A DNA stretch of 35,862 bases from an uncultured Clostridium sp. (GTDB taxonomy: Bacteria > Bacillota > Clostridia > Lachnospirales > Lachnospiraceae), in assembly GCA_946498245.1 (NCBI GenBank), contig CAMMNN010000035.1:1-35862 (forward strand). Direction: 5' to 3'. The translations under genes and the position numbers were made by a program. Shown here piece by piece: positions 24,856 through 33,282 of this stretch. Numbering within the stretch: the first letter of the stretch is position 1; every line of letters begins with the position of its first letter. A model generated the notes under the pieces. The model had not been told where the DNA came from and did not search any database. It saw only the letters and a program-made list of their open reading frames with translations.

Positions 24856-25529
24856 TCCTTTCCCTCAGACAAAAAGTATCCAAGATGGCGGGCCGTGACA
24901 ATAGAAGAGGAGGCCTTTAAAAAGTCCAGCTTTTTCCGGAGAAAGGAAATGTAGATTTCCACGTTGTTGTCAGTGGCGTCTCCGTCGCTGCCCCAGATTT
25001 TGGTCAGCAGGAGATCCTTTGTAACTACGGCCCCTTTATAGTTCATGAGGATCCGCAGAACTTCAAATTCCCGCTTCCCCAGACGGATGCTTTTGCCGCC
25101 TTTTTCCAAACAGTAAGTGGACTGGTTGAGGCAAATGTCGCCATATGTCAGAATATCCGGAATAAATTCCTTTCCTCGCCGGAGAATGGCGTGGAGGGCT
25201 GCCGCCAGTTCCTCTTTGTCAAAGGGTTTGGTCAGGTAGTAGTCAGCTCCGCCCTCCAATCCGGCCACCTTATCTTCGGTTTCGCTTTTGGCTGTCAGCA
25301 TCAGCACAGGGGTTTGGCAGCCGCAGCGGCGGGCTTGTCTCAGCAGGGTGATGCCGTCCATGCCCGGAAGCATTACGTCCAGAATGGCTCCGTCATACAG
25401 CCCGCTGACTATCCGGCTGTATCCGTCATTGCCGTTAAGGCAAATGTCAGATTCATAGCGCAGATTTTTTAAAATATCCCGAAGCGATTCCGCCAGACGC
25501 AGATTGTCCTCAATAATCAGGATTCTCAT
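24852..25529 (-). CDS. OmpR-family response regulator of the first two-component system
   Basis: A 225-residue regulator. The receiver domain has acidic pocket residues in IIEDN, phospho-acceptor Asp51 (ILDVMLPGMDG), Thr in MLTAKS and Lys in YLTKPFD. The C-terminal winged helix spans about 125-222, with EVLRILMNYKGAVVTKDLLLTKIWG and VEIYISFLRKKLD. AAGGGAGATGG lies upstream of ATG 25529. It has its own promoter (25558-25586) behind the ABC genes, and probably controls that operon, as is usual when a two-component system is adjacent to an ABC exporter. Confidence 0.92.
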   Translation of the reverse strand: MRILIIEDNLRLAESLRDILKNLRYESDICLNGNDGYSRIVSGLYDGAILDVMLPGMDGITLLRQARRCGCQTPVLMLTAKSETEDKVAGLEGGADYYLTKPFDKEELAAALHAILRRGKEFIPDILTYGDICLNQSTYCLEKGGKSIRLGKREFEVLRILMNYKGAVVTKDLLLTKIWGSDGDATDNNVEIYISFLRKKLDFLKASSSIVTARHLGYFLSEGKD

Positions 25530-25557
25530 ATTGCACCATCTCCCTTAAAATACCATT

Positions 25558-25586
25558 AGAATAAAGAAAATCACGGGAAAAGTCAA
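25558..25586 (-). promoter_or_regulatory. promoter of the first two-component operon
   Basis: On the minus strand: TTGACT (25586-25581), 17-bp spacer, TATTCT (25563-25558), about 29 bp before the regulator start. It allows expression independent of the ABC genes upstream. Confidence 0.7.
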
Positions 25587-25598
25587 GCTTTGGCTCTG

Positions 25599-26615
25599 CT
25601 AATTGGCACGGATTTCCCGCCGCATAAATTTTACGTAAGAGATGACAAAGGCTATGAAAGCCATTGCGCACATTCCTACAAGATGGGGCCATATCAGCAG
25701 AAGACTTTGGCCGAAGGGAAGGTATCCGGCTACGGCTCCTTCTAATTGGGAAGTCGTTACAATCCCTACAGAGCGGACTCCGGGATTTAAAATGGTGGAT
25801 ACGGCTTCGCTGTAGAGATAGTAAGGAGAAAGCCGGTTTAAAAACAACTGGCAGCTATAGTAATCCATAATGTTAAAGAGGGCCTGGTAACCGTCTACAG
25901 GATAAAAGGCGGCGGCGATAATTCCTGCTAAAAGGCTCATAAAAATAGAAAAGAAGAGCCAGCAGGCAATAACAGCCAGTGCGCTGGTGGCGGCGTGGCG
26001 GCACAGGACGGAAAAGAGAATGGATAAACTGAGCCAGAAGCAAAGGTACACACTGGTAAAAAATAAAAATACAACAATCCGTCCCACTTCCTCTAAACTG
26101 GGAGGAATCCCAATGGCCAGAAGGCCGATGGCGCTGACCAGGCCGCCCATGGCAAATACCATAATGAATATGATAGCGGCTCCCGCCAGGAATTTTCCGT
26201 TGATTACACTGTCCCGGTAAATAGGCTGGGACAGCAGCCGGTTTAAAGTTCCGCTGTTTTCTTCACTGTTAATGGCGTCAAATCCCAGGGCAAGGCCCAC
26301 AAAAGGACCTAAAAGGGCAATAAAGGATACGAAAGAGGGGATGGAACTGCCGCTGGTGGTAAAGAGCTTTAAAAAGATAAAATCCCCTCCATCTTCTACA
26401 GCGGAAGATATATTTCCCAAAGCACCGTACAGACTGGCAAATCCCGTAATGACTACCAAAGCCAGAATCAGCAGAAAACGTCTGCTGCGGATATGGTCCG
26501 TCATTTCTTTGGCAAAAAGAGTGACCAGGCCGGAGCTTTTGCTGTGTCCGGCAGAGGTGTCAGCGGCTGTGGGAAAAGAATTTTTTAGTTTTTCTCGAAT
26601 TGATTCTGTCATCAT
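25599..26615 (-). CDS. ABC-2 type transporter permease
   Basis: A permease of about 338 residues with a short cytoplasmic N terminus, then LVTLFAKEMTDHIRSRRFLLILALVVI (first helix), a periplasmic-type loop, and five further hydrophobic segments ending in LLLIWPHLVGMCAMAFIAFVISYV. The family sign is the ABC-2 motif around the second helix, DAINSEENSGTLNRLLSQPIYR, in which the coupling helix contacts the ATPase. Start at ATG-ATG (26615/26612) behind AAGGCAGG; this overlaps the ATPase gene by about 55 bp, so translation is coupled. Export substrate is unknown. Confidence 0.88.
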   Translation of the reverse strand: MMTESIREKLKNSFPTAADTSAGHSKSSGLVTLFAKEMTDHIRSRRFLLILALVVITGFASLYGALGNISSAVEDGGDFIFLKLFTTSGSSIPSFVSFIALLGPFVGLALGFDAINSEENSGTLNRLLSQPIYRDSVINGKFLAGAAIIFIMVFAMGGLVSAIGLLAIGIPPSLEEVGRIVVFLFFTSVYLCFWLSLSILFSVLCRHAATSALAVIACWLFFSIFMSLLAGIIAAAFYPVDGYQALFNIMDYYSCQLFLNRLSPYYLYSEAVSTILNPGVRSVGIVTTSQLEGAVAGYLPFGQSLLLIWPHLVGMCAMAFIAFVISYVKFMRREIRAN

Positions 26616-27564
26616 TATGACCTGCCTTTTCAAAATATCTCCGATAAATTTCGTCCAAATCGTTTCCGCAGGGACGGACGCTGACAATGGAGCAGCCATT
26701 GGAATGAACTGCGTCAATGAGGGTATCTGTAATGTCCTGACTGCTTCCTATCATGTAGCGGCAGCCCTCCCTTCCCACGCTGAGAACTCCTGGAACACTT
26801 TTTAAAAGCTCTGTCAGACCGTCCTGTCCGGCGGCTGTTTTTAATTCTGTCAGAAACTGGCTGTCTTCCCGGGTTTGCTCCGCCAGCTCTTCAATGGTTC
26901 CGCAGGCAGTAAGTTTTCCGCCTACAAACAGCCCGACGCGGTCGCAGATTTGCTGAACCTGATAAAGCTGATGGGAAGAAATGAGAATGGTGCGCCCTTC
27001 TTTTTTAGAAAGATCCCGAATCAGGAGGATTAGCTCCCTCATTCCTTCCGGGTCAATTCCCAGAGTCGGTTCGTCCATGATAATGACGGCCGGATCTTTT
27101 ATGAGAACGTCGGCTACACCAAGGCGCTGGCGCATTCCCCGGGAGTAAGTCCCTACTTTCTGATTGCCGGCATCTAAAAGGCCGGTGCGGCTTAAAAGGG
27201 CGTCGATTTTTTCTTCCGCTTTCCCGCCTTTCAGGCCGTTGAGAGTAGCGGTAAAACGGAGGTTTTCCCGCCCGGTCATGTCAGGATAAAACCCTACGTT
27301 ATCCGGCATATAGCCTACGATTTTTTTCACTTCCATAGGGGTGCGGATACAGTCGCGGCCGTCAATAAAAGCAGTGCCTTCCGTGGGCTCCGTCAGGCCT
27401 GTAAGCATCAGGGTAGTGGTGGTTTTTCCCGCTCCGTTAGGCCCCAAAAGCCCGAAAATTTCTCCTTTATAAATAGAAAGATTGAGGTGATCAACGGCTG
27501 TTTTTTCTCCGTATTTTTTGGTCAGGCCGGTGATTTCAATCATGATTTTTCCCGTTTCTGCCAT
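26560..27564 (-). CDS. ABC-2 transporter ATP-binding protein
   Basis: A 334-residue ATPase of the DrrA/CcmA type: Walker A LGPNGAGKTTT, Q-loop region YMPDNVGFYPDMT, signature TYSRGMRQRLGVADVL (SRGMRQR in place of SGGQ), Walker B VIIMDEPTLGIDPEG, H-loop ISSHQL. A C-terminal extension after residue 220 is typical of ABC-2 exporters. ATG 27564 follows GGGAGG by 9 nt; the gene starts 3 bp after the stop of the exported NEW3-like protein. The end runs into the permease start. Confidence 0.92.
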   Translation of the reverse strand: MAETGKIMIEITGLTKKYGEKTAVDHLNLSIYKGEIFGLLGPNGAGKTTTTLMLTGLTEPTEGTAFIDGRDCIRTPMEVKKIVGYMPDNVGFYPDMTGRENLRFTATLNGLKGGKAEEKIDALLSRTGLLDAGNQKVGTYSRGMRQRLGVADVLIKDPAVIIMDEPTLGIDPEGMRELILLIRDLSKKEGRTILISSHQLYQVQQICDRVGLFVGGKLTACGTIEELAEQTREDSQFLTELKTAAGQDGLTELLKSVPGVLSVGREGCRYMIGSSQDITDTLIDAVHSNGCSIVSVRPCGNDLDEIYRRYFEKAGHNDDRINSRKTKKFFSHSR

Positions 27565-27567
27565 AGA

Positions 27568-28764
27568 TTACCGCCTCCCGTATTTCCGGAAGATATAGCC
27601 AATGCCTGCCAGCAGGGCGATGATAATGGCAACTGCCACAAATCCCCATAAAACGCTGGTTTCTACGGCAACACGGAAGTCGGCGCTGTCGGATACTTCA
27701 CTGGAACTGGCCGTAATAGTTAAGGCGTAATCGCCGGTAAGAGCCTCAGAAGAAGGGGATACGTGGGCGGATATTTCTACCGTGGCCCCCGGCTCAATGA
27801 CATCGATGGTAGGGGTATCAAAGCTGACATTCCAGCCGCTGGGAGAGGAGGAAAGCAGGTTAATGTTCTGGACAGCTACGTTGCTGTTGTTGGTAACGGT
27901 CAGAGTCAGATCCGTTTCCTTTCCGGCTGTGGCGTCAAAACTCAGGCGTCCGTCAGGGGTACTTAAAGCGAGATCATAGTTTTCCGTAATGGTCACAGAC
28001 AGCTCCATATCCAGGGCTTCTCCGGCGGAAATGGCGCTGCAGGGAATGGTATAATCCCCGGCGGAAACATTATTGGGAGGGGTGACGGTAATGGTCAGCC
28101 CCTGACTGACAGTCGGCTCCAGGGTAATACTGGCTACCTGGGTAGCTTCACCGCTGGGCTTAAAGGCTACCTGCCAGCCTTCAGGGGCATTGGCGGAAAG
28201 GCTGTAGGACTGCTCCTCGGTGCTGTTGTTAATGAGGGTAGCGTTAAAGCTGAAAGAGGTTCCGGAAGACCCTTCCTGCTCAGGATATTCGGAAGAAAAA
28301 TCCCCCTGGCTGACTTCCAATTGATCCACGTCCAGATAAAGGGTAAGAGTATCGGAAGAAGCGTTGTCTCCCTGGGCGCTTAGAACTACCTGATAGCTGC
28401 CGTCTGCCGTATCGGCGGGAATGTCCAGATGAAGGGTGGCAGAGGCGGAGTCAGATCCGGCGGGAACATGAATGCGGGTGATGGGATTGCTGGAACTGCC
28501 GGATATGTAGCCCTCCCAGCCATCTGGCAGGGACTCTAGGGAAATGGCAGCGTCGCAGGCGGATCCGGAGTTATCCAGGTCAATGGAAAAGGTCAGGCTG
28601 TCGCCGGCTTTGGCCGTGGTGCCGGGATAATCGGTGTGCATATCCAGCCCACCGTCTGCGTAAGCGGTCATAGAAAAGCCCGCCATCATTGCTGCCATAA
28701 CGGCCCCGGCCGCCATGGCCTTTATGTGTCTGGTTTTTGAAAGGGAAAGCAAGTTCCTGTTCAT
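27568..28764 (-). CDS. exported NEW3-like repeat protein with C-terminal anchor
   Basis: A 398-residue protein: signal peptide with likely cleavage after Ala36 (TAYA-D), three or so beta-sandwich modules of the NPCBM-associated NEW3 kind, each containing a P-G-W motif (LPDGWEGYISG, APEGWQVAFKP, SPSGWNVSFDTP), then one membrane segment at about 371-391 and a short basic tail. Proteins of this kind (COG1470) often accompany ABC-2 exporters in Clostridia. It is the first gene of a minus-strand operon with the ATPase and permease. GAGGAA precedes the ATG. No convincing sigma-A promoter is seen upstream. Confidence 0.85.
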   Translation of the reverse strand: MNRNLLSLSKTRHIKAMAAGAVMAAMMAGFSMTAYADGGLDMHTDYPGTTAKAGDSLTFSIDLDNSGSACDAAISLESLPDGWEGYISGSSSNPITRIHVPAGSDSASATLHLDIPADTADGSYQVVLSAQGDNASSDTLTLYLDVDQLEVSQGDFSSEYPEQEGSSGTSFSFNATLINNSTEEQSYSLSANAPEGWQVAFKPSGEATQVASITLEPTVSQGLTITVTPPNNVSAGDYTIPCSAISAGEALDMELSVTITENYDLALSTPDGRLSFDATAGKETDLTLTVTNNSNVAVQNINLLSSSPSGWNVSFDTPTIDVIEPGATVEISAHVSPSSEALTGDYALTITASSSEVSDSADFRVAVETSVLWGFVAVAIIIALLAGIGYIFRKYGRR

Positions 28765-28838
28765 AGATAAGTTCCTCTTTTCTGCGTTTTATTTCTCTTA
28801 CAGGAGAGATACGTTTATGGTAGCGCAGAAACCTTTAG

Positions 28839-29012
28839 TTACTCTGAAATTAAAGGGGAGGACACAGAAAGTTCATAATTGGATTTTTCAGAAGGAAGAG
28901 GGGAAGAAGAGGAAAAAAATTTCAGCGTTTCTTCGGCGTGGAAAATGGCCGCCTGTTTGGAAAGAGCCTTTTTTGCCTCCGGATCCTCAGGAAAATGAAG
29001 GATAATATTCAA
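28839..29012 (-). CDS. small 57-residue protein, candidate excision-control factor
   Basis: A short gene starting at TTG 29012 behind an excellent GGAGG (29024-29020, 7-nt spacing). The product begins MNIILHFPEDPEAKKALSK and has a helical AAIFHAEETLKFF segment followed by a Ser-rich tail. No named family is claimed. It is transcribed divergently from the recombinase and sits behind a sigma-E-like promoter (29040-29069). Small genes next to large serine recombinases often encode recombination directionality factors, and C. difficile skin has one; here that role is inference. A plus-strand reading frame at 28817-29005 overlaps it and looks less protein-like. Confidence 0.55.
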   Translation of the reverse strand: MNIILHFPEDPEAKKALSKQAAIFHAEETLKFFSSSSPLPSEKSNYELSVSSPLISE

Positions 29013-29039
29013 GACAATGCCTCCAAAGCTGTTCCCTTT

Positions 29040-29069
29040 AATGTATGATTTCTGTTTAAAGTCCTATTC
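29040..29069 (-). promoter_or_regulatory. sigma-E-like promoter of the small 57-residue gene
   Basis: On the minus strand, CATACATT (29047-29040) fits the sigma-E -10 consensus CATACANT exactly. GAATAGG (29069-29063), 15 bp upstream, matches five of seven -35 positions (KMATATT). Start of transcription would be about 20 nt before the TTG. This would give mother-cell-specific expression, the compartment where sigK is rebuilt. Confidence 0.45.
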
Positions 29070-29166
29070 CTGAAATCCCTGGCATGGAGGAAGAAAAAAA
29101 GGCATAAGACATGATAGAACGGAGTCTTTAAGGAGCTGTGGACGCAGAATGGAAGGCGGAAAACAG

Positions 29167-30825
29167 ATGGTGATTTACTGCAGAAAATCTCGTTTTACAG
29201 GAAGAGGAGAAAGCGTAGAAAACCAGGAGGAGCTGTGCAGACAGTACATAAGCCTGCATTTTGGGATGAAAGCGGCCAAAACCGCAGAAGTGTACGAGGA
29301 TGAAGGCTTTTCCGGCGGGAATCTGGAACGGCCTCAGTTCCGGAAAATGATGGCAGATGCTGAAAAAGGCCGGTTTCAGGCCATTGTGGTTTACCGCCTG
29401 GACCGGATCAGCAGAAATATCGGGGATTTTGCCGGACTGATTCAAAGACTGGAAAAGCTGTCTGTAGACTTTATTTCTATAAAGGAACAGTTTGACACCT
29501 CGTCTCCTATGGGACGGGCAATGATGTTTATTTCTTCTGTATTTTCGCAGCTAGAACGGGAAACCATAGCGGAACGGATCCGGGACAATATGCAGGAACT
29601 GGCAAAAACAGGCAGATGGCTGGGCGGAACGACTCCCACAGGTTACGTTTCCGAAAGCGTCTCTTACATTTCCGGGGACGGGAAAACCAGAAAGGCCTGC
29701 CGCCTGCGGCTGCTGGACGGAGAAGGGGAAATGGTAAAAGAAATTTTTCAATATTTTCTGGAAACGGGTTCCCTTACCCAGACAGAAACCCGCCTGCTTT
29801 TAGAAGGAAGAAAAACCAAAACAGGACGGGATTTTTCCCGTTTCGCCATAAAAGGGATTCTGGAAAACCCAGTATATATGGCAGCAGATGGGGATGCCTA
29901 CGAATATCTGGAAAAGGAGGGAGCTGAAATCTTTTCCGGAAGAGAGAGCTTTGACGGGAAAAAGGGAGTTATGGCCTACAACCGTTCTCTGCAGCAGTCC
30001 GGAAAGGCTCACAAGCTGCGTCCCATTTCCCAGTGGATCATTGCCGCAGGCAGCCACGAGCCTATTGTAGACGGAAAAACGTGGATCCGGGTCCAGGAGC
30101 AGCTTGAAAGGAACCGGAAAAAGAGTTACCGCAGGCCCAGAAGCAACCAGGCCCTGCTGTCAGGGCTTTTGATTTGCGGAAACTGCGGAAATTATATGCG
30201 CCCCAAAGTCAACTCCAGGAGCAGAAACGGGGCAGAACCGGCCTACGTTTACCGGTGTTCCCTAAAGGAAAGGAGTCACGGAGGCTGCTGCACTATGGAA
30301 AACGCAAAAGGAAACTGGCTGGATCAGCAGGTCTTAAAGGCTTTAAAAACCATTCCGGAGGATCAAGAGGAATTTTGGCGTCAGATAAGAAAAACAGAAG
30401 AAAAGCAGGGGGAAAAGTTCCCGGAAAAGAAGCGGAAAATTTCCCTGCTGATTCAGGAGGATCAAGGGCTGGAAGAGGAGATCAGAAGGCTTTTGGAGGC
30501 CTTAAAAGAAGAGGGAAAGGCCAAGGAAGAGGCGGCTCCGTACATACTGGAAGAGATTGGCCGAATCCATGAGAAGAGACGGATTTTAACCGACCGGATT
30601 AAGGAGCTAAAAGCGGAAGGGGAAAGAGATAGAAAGGACAGAGAAAGGCTTTCAGAAGACAACGTACCGCCCTTTTCAGAGCTGCCAGACAGAATGACTT
30701 TGGAAGAAAAACGGAGAATGATCCGCTTTCTGACGGACAAAATCATGTGGGACGGAGAGACAGCCCACATCTATCTCAAGGGAACGGAAAGGGCCTGGAG
30801 AGAAAGAGAGAAAAACCACTTTTAG
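29167..30825 (+). CDS. large serine recombinase (SpoIVCA-like) of the skin element
   Basis: A 552-residue large serine recombinase. The resolvase domain has nucleophile Ser8 (VIYCRKS), the YRLDRISRN arginine motif and the DTSSPMGRAMMFISSVFSQLERETIAERI helix. The recombinase domain follows, then a zinc ribbon with CGNCG (about residue 337) and later cysteines in YRCS and GGCC, then a long coiled coil (about 395-485). This is the full layout of SpoIVCA, TndX and phage integrases. ATG 29167 follows GGAAGGCGG by 7 nt; in-frame ATG 29149 is less well placed. It would excise the element by recombining 23594-23598 with 33992-33996. Confidence 0.93.
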   Translation: MVIYCRKSRFTGRGESVENQEELCRQYISLHFGMKAAKTAEVYEDEGFSGGNLERPQFRKMMADAEKGRFQAIVVYRLDRISRNIGDFAGLIQRLEKLSVDFISIKEQFDTSSPMGRAMMFISSVFSQLERETIAERIRDNMQELAKTGRWLGGTTPTGYVSESVSYISGDGKTRKACRLRLLDGEGEMVKEIFQYFLETGSLTQTETRLLLEGRKTKTGRDFSRFAIKGILENPVYMAADGDAYEYLEKEGAEIFSGRESFDGKKGVMAYNRSLQQSGKAHKLRPISQWIIAAGSHEPIVDGKTWIRVQEQLERNRKKSYRRPRSNQALLSGLLICGNCGNYMRPKVNSRSRNGAEPAYVYRCSLKERSHGGCCTMENAKGNWLDQQVLKALKTIPEDQEEFWRQIRKTEEKQGEKFPEKKRKISLLIQEDQGLEEEIRRLLEALKEEGKAKEEAAPYILEEIGRIHEKRRILTDRIKELKAEGERDRKDRERLSEDNVPPFSELPDRMTLEEKRRMIRFLTDKIMWDGETAHIYLKGTERAWREREKNHF

Positions 30826-30848
30826 AAATCTCTTCCATATGGTATACT
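30821..30848 (+). promoter_or_regulatory. promoter of the second two-component system, with shared motif
   Basis: Extended -10 TGGTATACT (30840-30848). TTTAGAAATCT (30821-30831) covers the -35 position and also recurs upstream of the lipoprotein gene at 33190-33200. Autoregulation by the adjacent response regulator is a reasonable inference. Confidence 0.55.
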
Positions 30849-30874
30849 CATGCCAGAAATGGAGGCCAACACCA

Positions 30875-31588
30875 ATGATGAATGACGGAAAATACAGAAT
30901 TTTAAGAGCAGAGGATGATGACGATATTCGGGGACTGCTGAAGCTGTATCTGGAAAACAACGGCTTTGAGGTTCTTTTGGCAAAAGACGGGAGAGAAGCT
31001 ATCAAACTGGCGGAAAATGAAAAACCAGATTTGGCTTTGCTGGATATTATGATGCCGGGTGCAGACGGCTACCGGGTTATGAAAGAGATCCGAAAAAGCA
31101 GTAATCTTCCGGTGCTGTTTCTGACGGCAAAGGATCAGGATTACGATAAAGTCCTGGGGCTTAACTTAGGGGCTGACGGGTATTTGACAAAGCCCTTTAA
31201 CCCTTTGGAAGTCACGGCCTATATTCAGTCCAGCCTGCGGCGGTTTTACCAGTTAGGATCCGGGAAAAAAGAAACGTTTTCTCAGATATTGGAAGTGGGA
31301 GATTTGCGGCTTGATCTGGAACAGATGCGCCTGGAAAAAGGCGGAGAGGAGATTGAACTGACCCCTACGGAATTTAAGATCTTGTCCCGGCTTATGAAAA
31401 CGCCGGGACGGGTATTTACAAAAGCCCAGCTTTATGAAAGCATCAGCGGCGGTTTTTCAGAGAGCGACGATAAGACTATGATGGTTCATATTTCCAATCT
31501 CAGGGAAAAAATAGAAGAGGATGGGAAGAATCCTCAATATATAAAAACAGTAAGGGGACTAGGGTACAAAATTGAGTATAAAAAATAA
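30875..31588 (+). CDS. OmpR-family response regulator of the second two-component system
   Basis: A 237-residue regulator. Receiver: acidic residues in AEDDDD, phospho-acceptor Asp57 (LLDIMMPGADG), Thr in FLTAKD and Lys in YLTKPF. The winged-helix output domain is at about 140-235 with ELTPTEFKILSRLMKTPGRVFTKAQL-type layout and VRGLGYKIE at the end. ATG 30875 lies 9 nt after GGAGG; the in-frame ATG at 30839 overlaps the -10 and is rejected. The RAEDDDD start in place of the usual VVDDD is slightly unusual but keeps the metal-binding acids. Confidence 0.92.
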   Translation: MMNDGKYRILRAEDDDDIRGLLKLYLENNGFEVLLAKDGREAIKLAENEKPDLALLDIMMPGADGYRVMKEIRKSSNLPVLFLTAKDQDYDKVLGLNLGADGYLTKPFNPLEVTAYIQSSLRRFYQLGSGKKETFSQILEVGDLRLDLEQMRLEKGGEEIELTPTEFKILSRLMKTPGRVFTKAQLYESISGGFSESDDKTMMVHISNLREKIEEDGKNPQYIKTVRGLGYKIEYKK

Positions 31589-33155
31589 AAAAGAAGGCAG
31601 CTTTTACCGGATTCTTGCCTGGAATTATTTTGTGTTTACGCTGTTTGTTCTGCTGGTTTTCTGGGGCATCTATGAGGCATTTTCCCTCTTTGCGGCGCGT
31701 ATCGCTTTTTTGCCGGATATAGGCGGATTCCTGGAAAAGATAGAAAAAACCAGAGAAGAAGAGCTGCCAAGCATTAAGGCGGAGCGCTATCTTGGGGAGG
31801 GCTGCCGCATTGAAATTTTAGATGAAAAAGGACAGGAGCTTTTTTCCAGGGGAACCGGCGCAAAAGAAGGGGGATATGGGCCGGAGGAACTGGATTGCAT
31901 ACCGGAATATCTTTCTGATACGTATTTTCTCACGGCAGAGCTTCCGGAGCGGGCTGGAGACGGAAATTCTATTGTAACAGGACTGAAATACCTGGAAAAC
32001 GGAGAAACGGCGATTACAGGATACCTGCTGTTAGATAAAGAGAGAAACGTAGTGTCAGGCGGGCTTTTTCCGGGAAGAAGCTCCTTTTCCGAGACGGAGT
32101 TTTTGTATTTAAAGGGAACCGACGAAGATGGCAGGAAAATTCTTAAAGATTCCTATGCCAGCCCGGAAGGGGAAAACCGGATTGTAATCCTTCATTTTAC
32201 AGAGCCGTCCTACGAAACTTATCTCAGGGTTTATGAAGCGTGGGACTATTTGTGGTGGTTTTTTGTGCCGGCTTATTTGGGTATTGCAGTGTGCTGCATT
32301 TATTTCCTGAATAAGAAAACGAAGAAGCTCCTTTCCCCCTTTAACCAGGCCATCGTCAACTTTTCCAAAGGGATTCCGGGCGGTCTGGAAAACTATTGCG
32401 GCCCTAAAGAACTGGCGGAAATTGCCGGAAATTTTACAGATATGGAGAGCAAATTAAAGAAAAGCAGCGAAGAACGCCGCCGCCTTTTGGCGGATATTTC
32501 CCACGATCTGAAAACACCCATTACGGTAATCCAGGGCTATGCCGCCGCATTAAAAGACAAAATGGTTCCTCCCGGAGAAGAGGAGTCCTATCTTACCGCC
32601 ATTGTAAAAAGGTCGGAAAAAGTAAACGAGCTGCTTCAGGCTTTTTATGAATACAGCAAGGTGGATCATCCGGAAATGAGGCCCCGGCTGAAGCGGGAGG
32701 ATCTCTGTCAGGTATGCCGGGACTATTTGGCGGAGAGGTACCAGGAACTGGAAACGGGAGGCTATTTGCTGGACGTGGATTTGCCGGAAGAGCCAGTATA
32801 CTGCCTTTTGGATAAGGCTCTTTTCTGCCGTGTTTTGGATAATCTGATTAATAACAGTACCATTTATGGAGGTTCCGGAATTACTATTTTTGTGTCTCTT
32901 TGGAGGGAAGACAGGAAAATTCTTTTGTCCCTGGGGGACAACGGAAAGGGGATTCCTGAAGAATTGGCGGATAAACTGTTCCAACCCTTTGTGACAGGGG
33001 ATGATTCCCGGGGAAGCGGCCATGGCACGGGATTGGGACTGGCCATAGCAAAGCAGATTATTCTGCTGCATAACGGGAGGATCGATTTAGCCCAACCGCC
33101 CCAGGAAGGGTACAGCATACAGTTTATCATTGCCCTTCCCGGAGACGGCAGTTGA
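31572..33155 (+). CDS. sensor histidine kinase of the second two-component system
   Basis: A 527-residue kinase: membrane segment at about 14-38, an extracytoplasmic sensor of about 185 residues, second membrane segment at about 228-248, HAMP-like linker, HisKA with His311 (ADISHDLKTPITVIQG), and HATPase with LDNLINNSTIYGG, LGDNGKGIP and GTGLGLAIAKQ. It starts at TTG 31572, overlapping the regulator by 17 bp, with AGGG 7 nt upstream. The sensor domain is larger than in BceS/GraS kinases and is of unknown ligand. No transporter gene is adjacent on this strand, only a lipoprotein. Confidence 0.9.
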   Translation: MSIKNKKEGSFYRILAWNYFVFTLFVLLVFWGIYEAFSLFAARIAFLPDIGGFLEKIEKTREEELPSIKAERYLGEGCRIEILDEKGQELFSRGTGAKEGGYGPEELDCIPEYLSDTYFLTAELPERAGDGNSIVTGLKYLENGETAITGYLLLDKERNVVSGGLFPGRSSFSETEFLYLKGTDEDGRKILKDSYASPEGENRIVILHFTEPSYETYLRVYEAWDYLWWFFVPAYLGIAVCCIYFLNKKTKKLLSPFNQAIVNFSKGIPGGLENYCGPKELAEIAGNFTDMESKLKKSSEERRRLLADISHDLKTPITVIQGYAAALKDKMVPPGEEESYLTAIVKRSEKVNELLQAFYEYSKVDHPEMRPRLKREDLCQVCRDYLAERYQELETGGYLLDVDLPEEPVYCLLDKALFCRVLDNLINNSTIYGGSGITIFVSLWREDRKILLSLGDNGKGIPEELADKLFQPFVTGDDSRGSGHGTGLGLAIAKQIILLHNGRIDLAQPPQEGYSIQFIIALPGDGS

Positions 33156-33187
33156 ATTTCCTCCTGAAATCTATTTTGAAGTCATTT

Positions 33188-33242
33188 TCTTTAGAAATCT
33201 TTAGGCGCCGTGAAGGGGATTTAAAGATAGGGCTGGTACAAT
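33188..33242 (+). promoter_or_regulatory. promoter and candidate response-regulator site of the lipoprotein gene
   Basis: TCTTTAG is repeated at 33188-33194 and 33198-33204 (10-bp spacing), upstream of an extended -10 TGGTACAAT (33234-33242) that lacks a -35. Direct repeats one helical turn apart are the usual OmpR-type binding geometry. Part of this site (TTTAGAAATCT) also lies before the regulator gene at 30821. Confidence 0.55.
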
Positions 33243-33282
33243 AACATCTGTTTCCAGAAAGACAGGAAAGGAGAAAATGACA

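Noticed and set aside
28817..29005. A plus-strand 62-codon frame with GGAGAG upstream
   Set aside because: It overlaps the minus-strand 57-codon gene, whose ribosome site and promoter are better. The plus-strand product is basic and low in complexity. It is not fully excluded.
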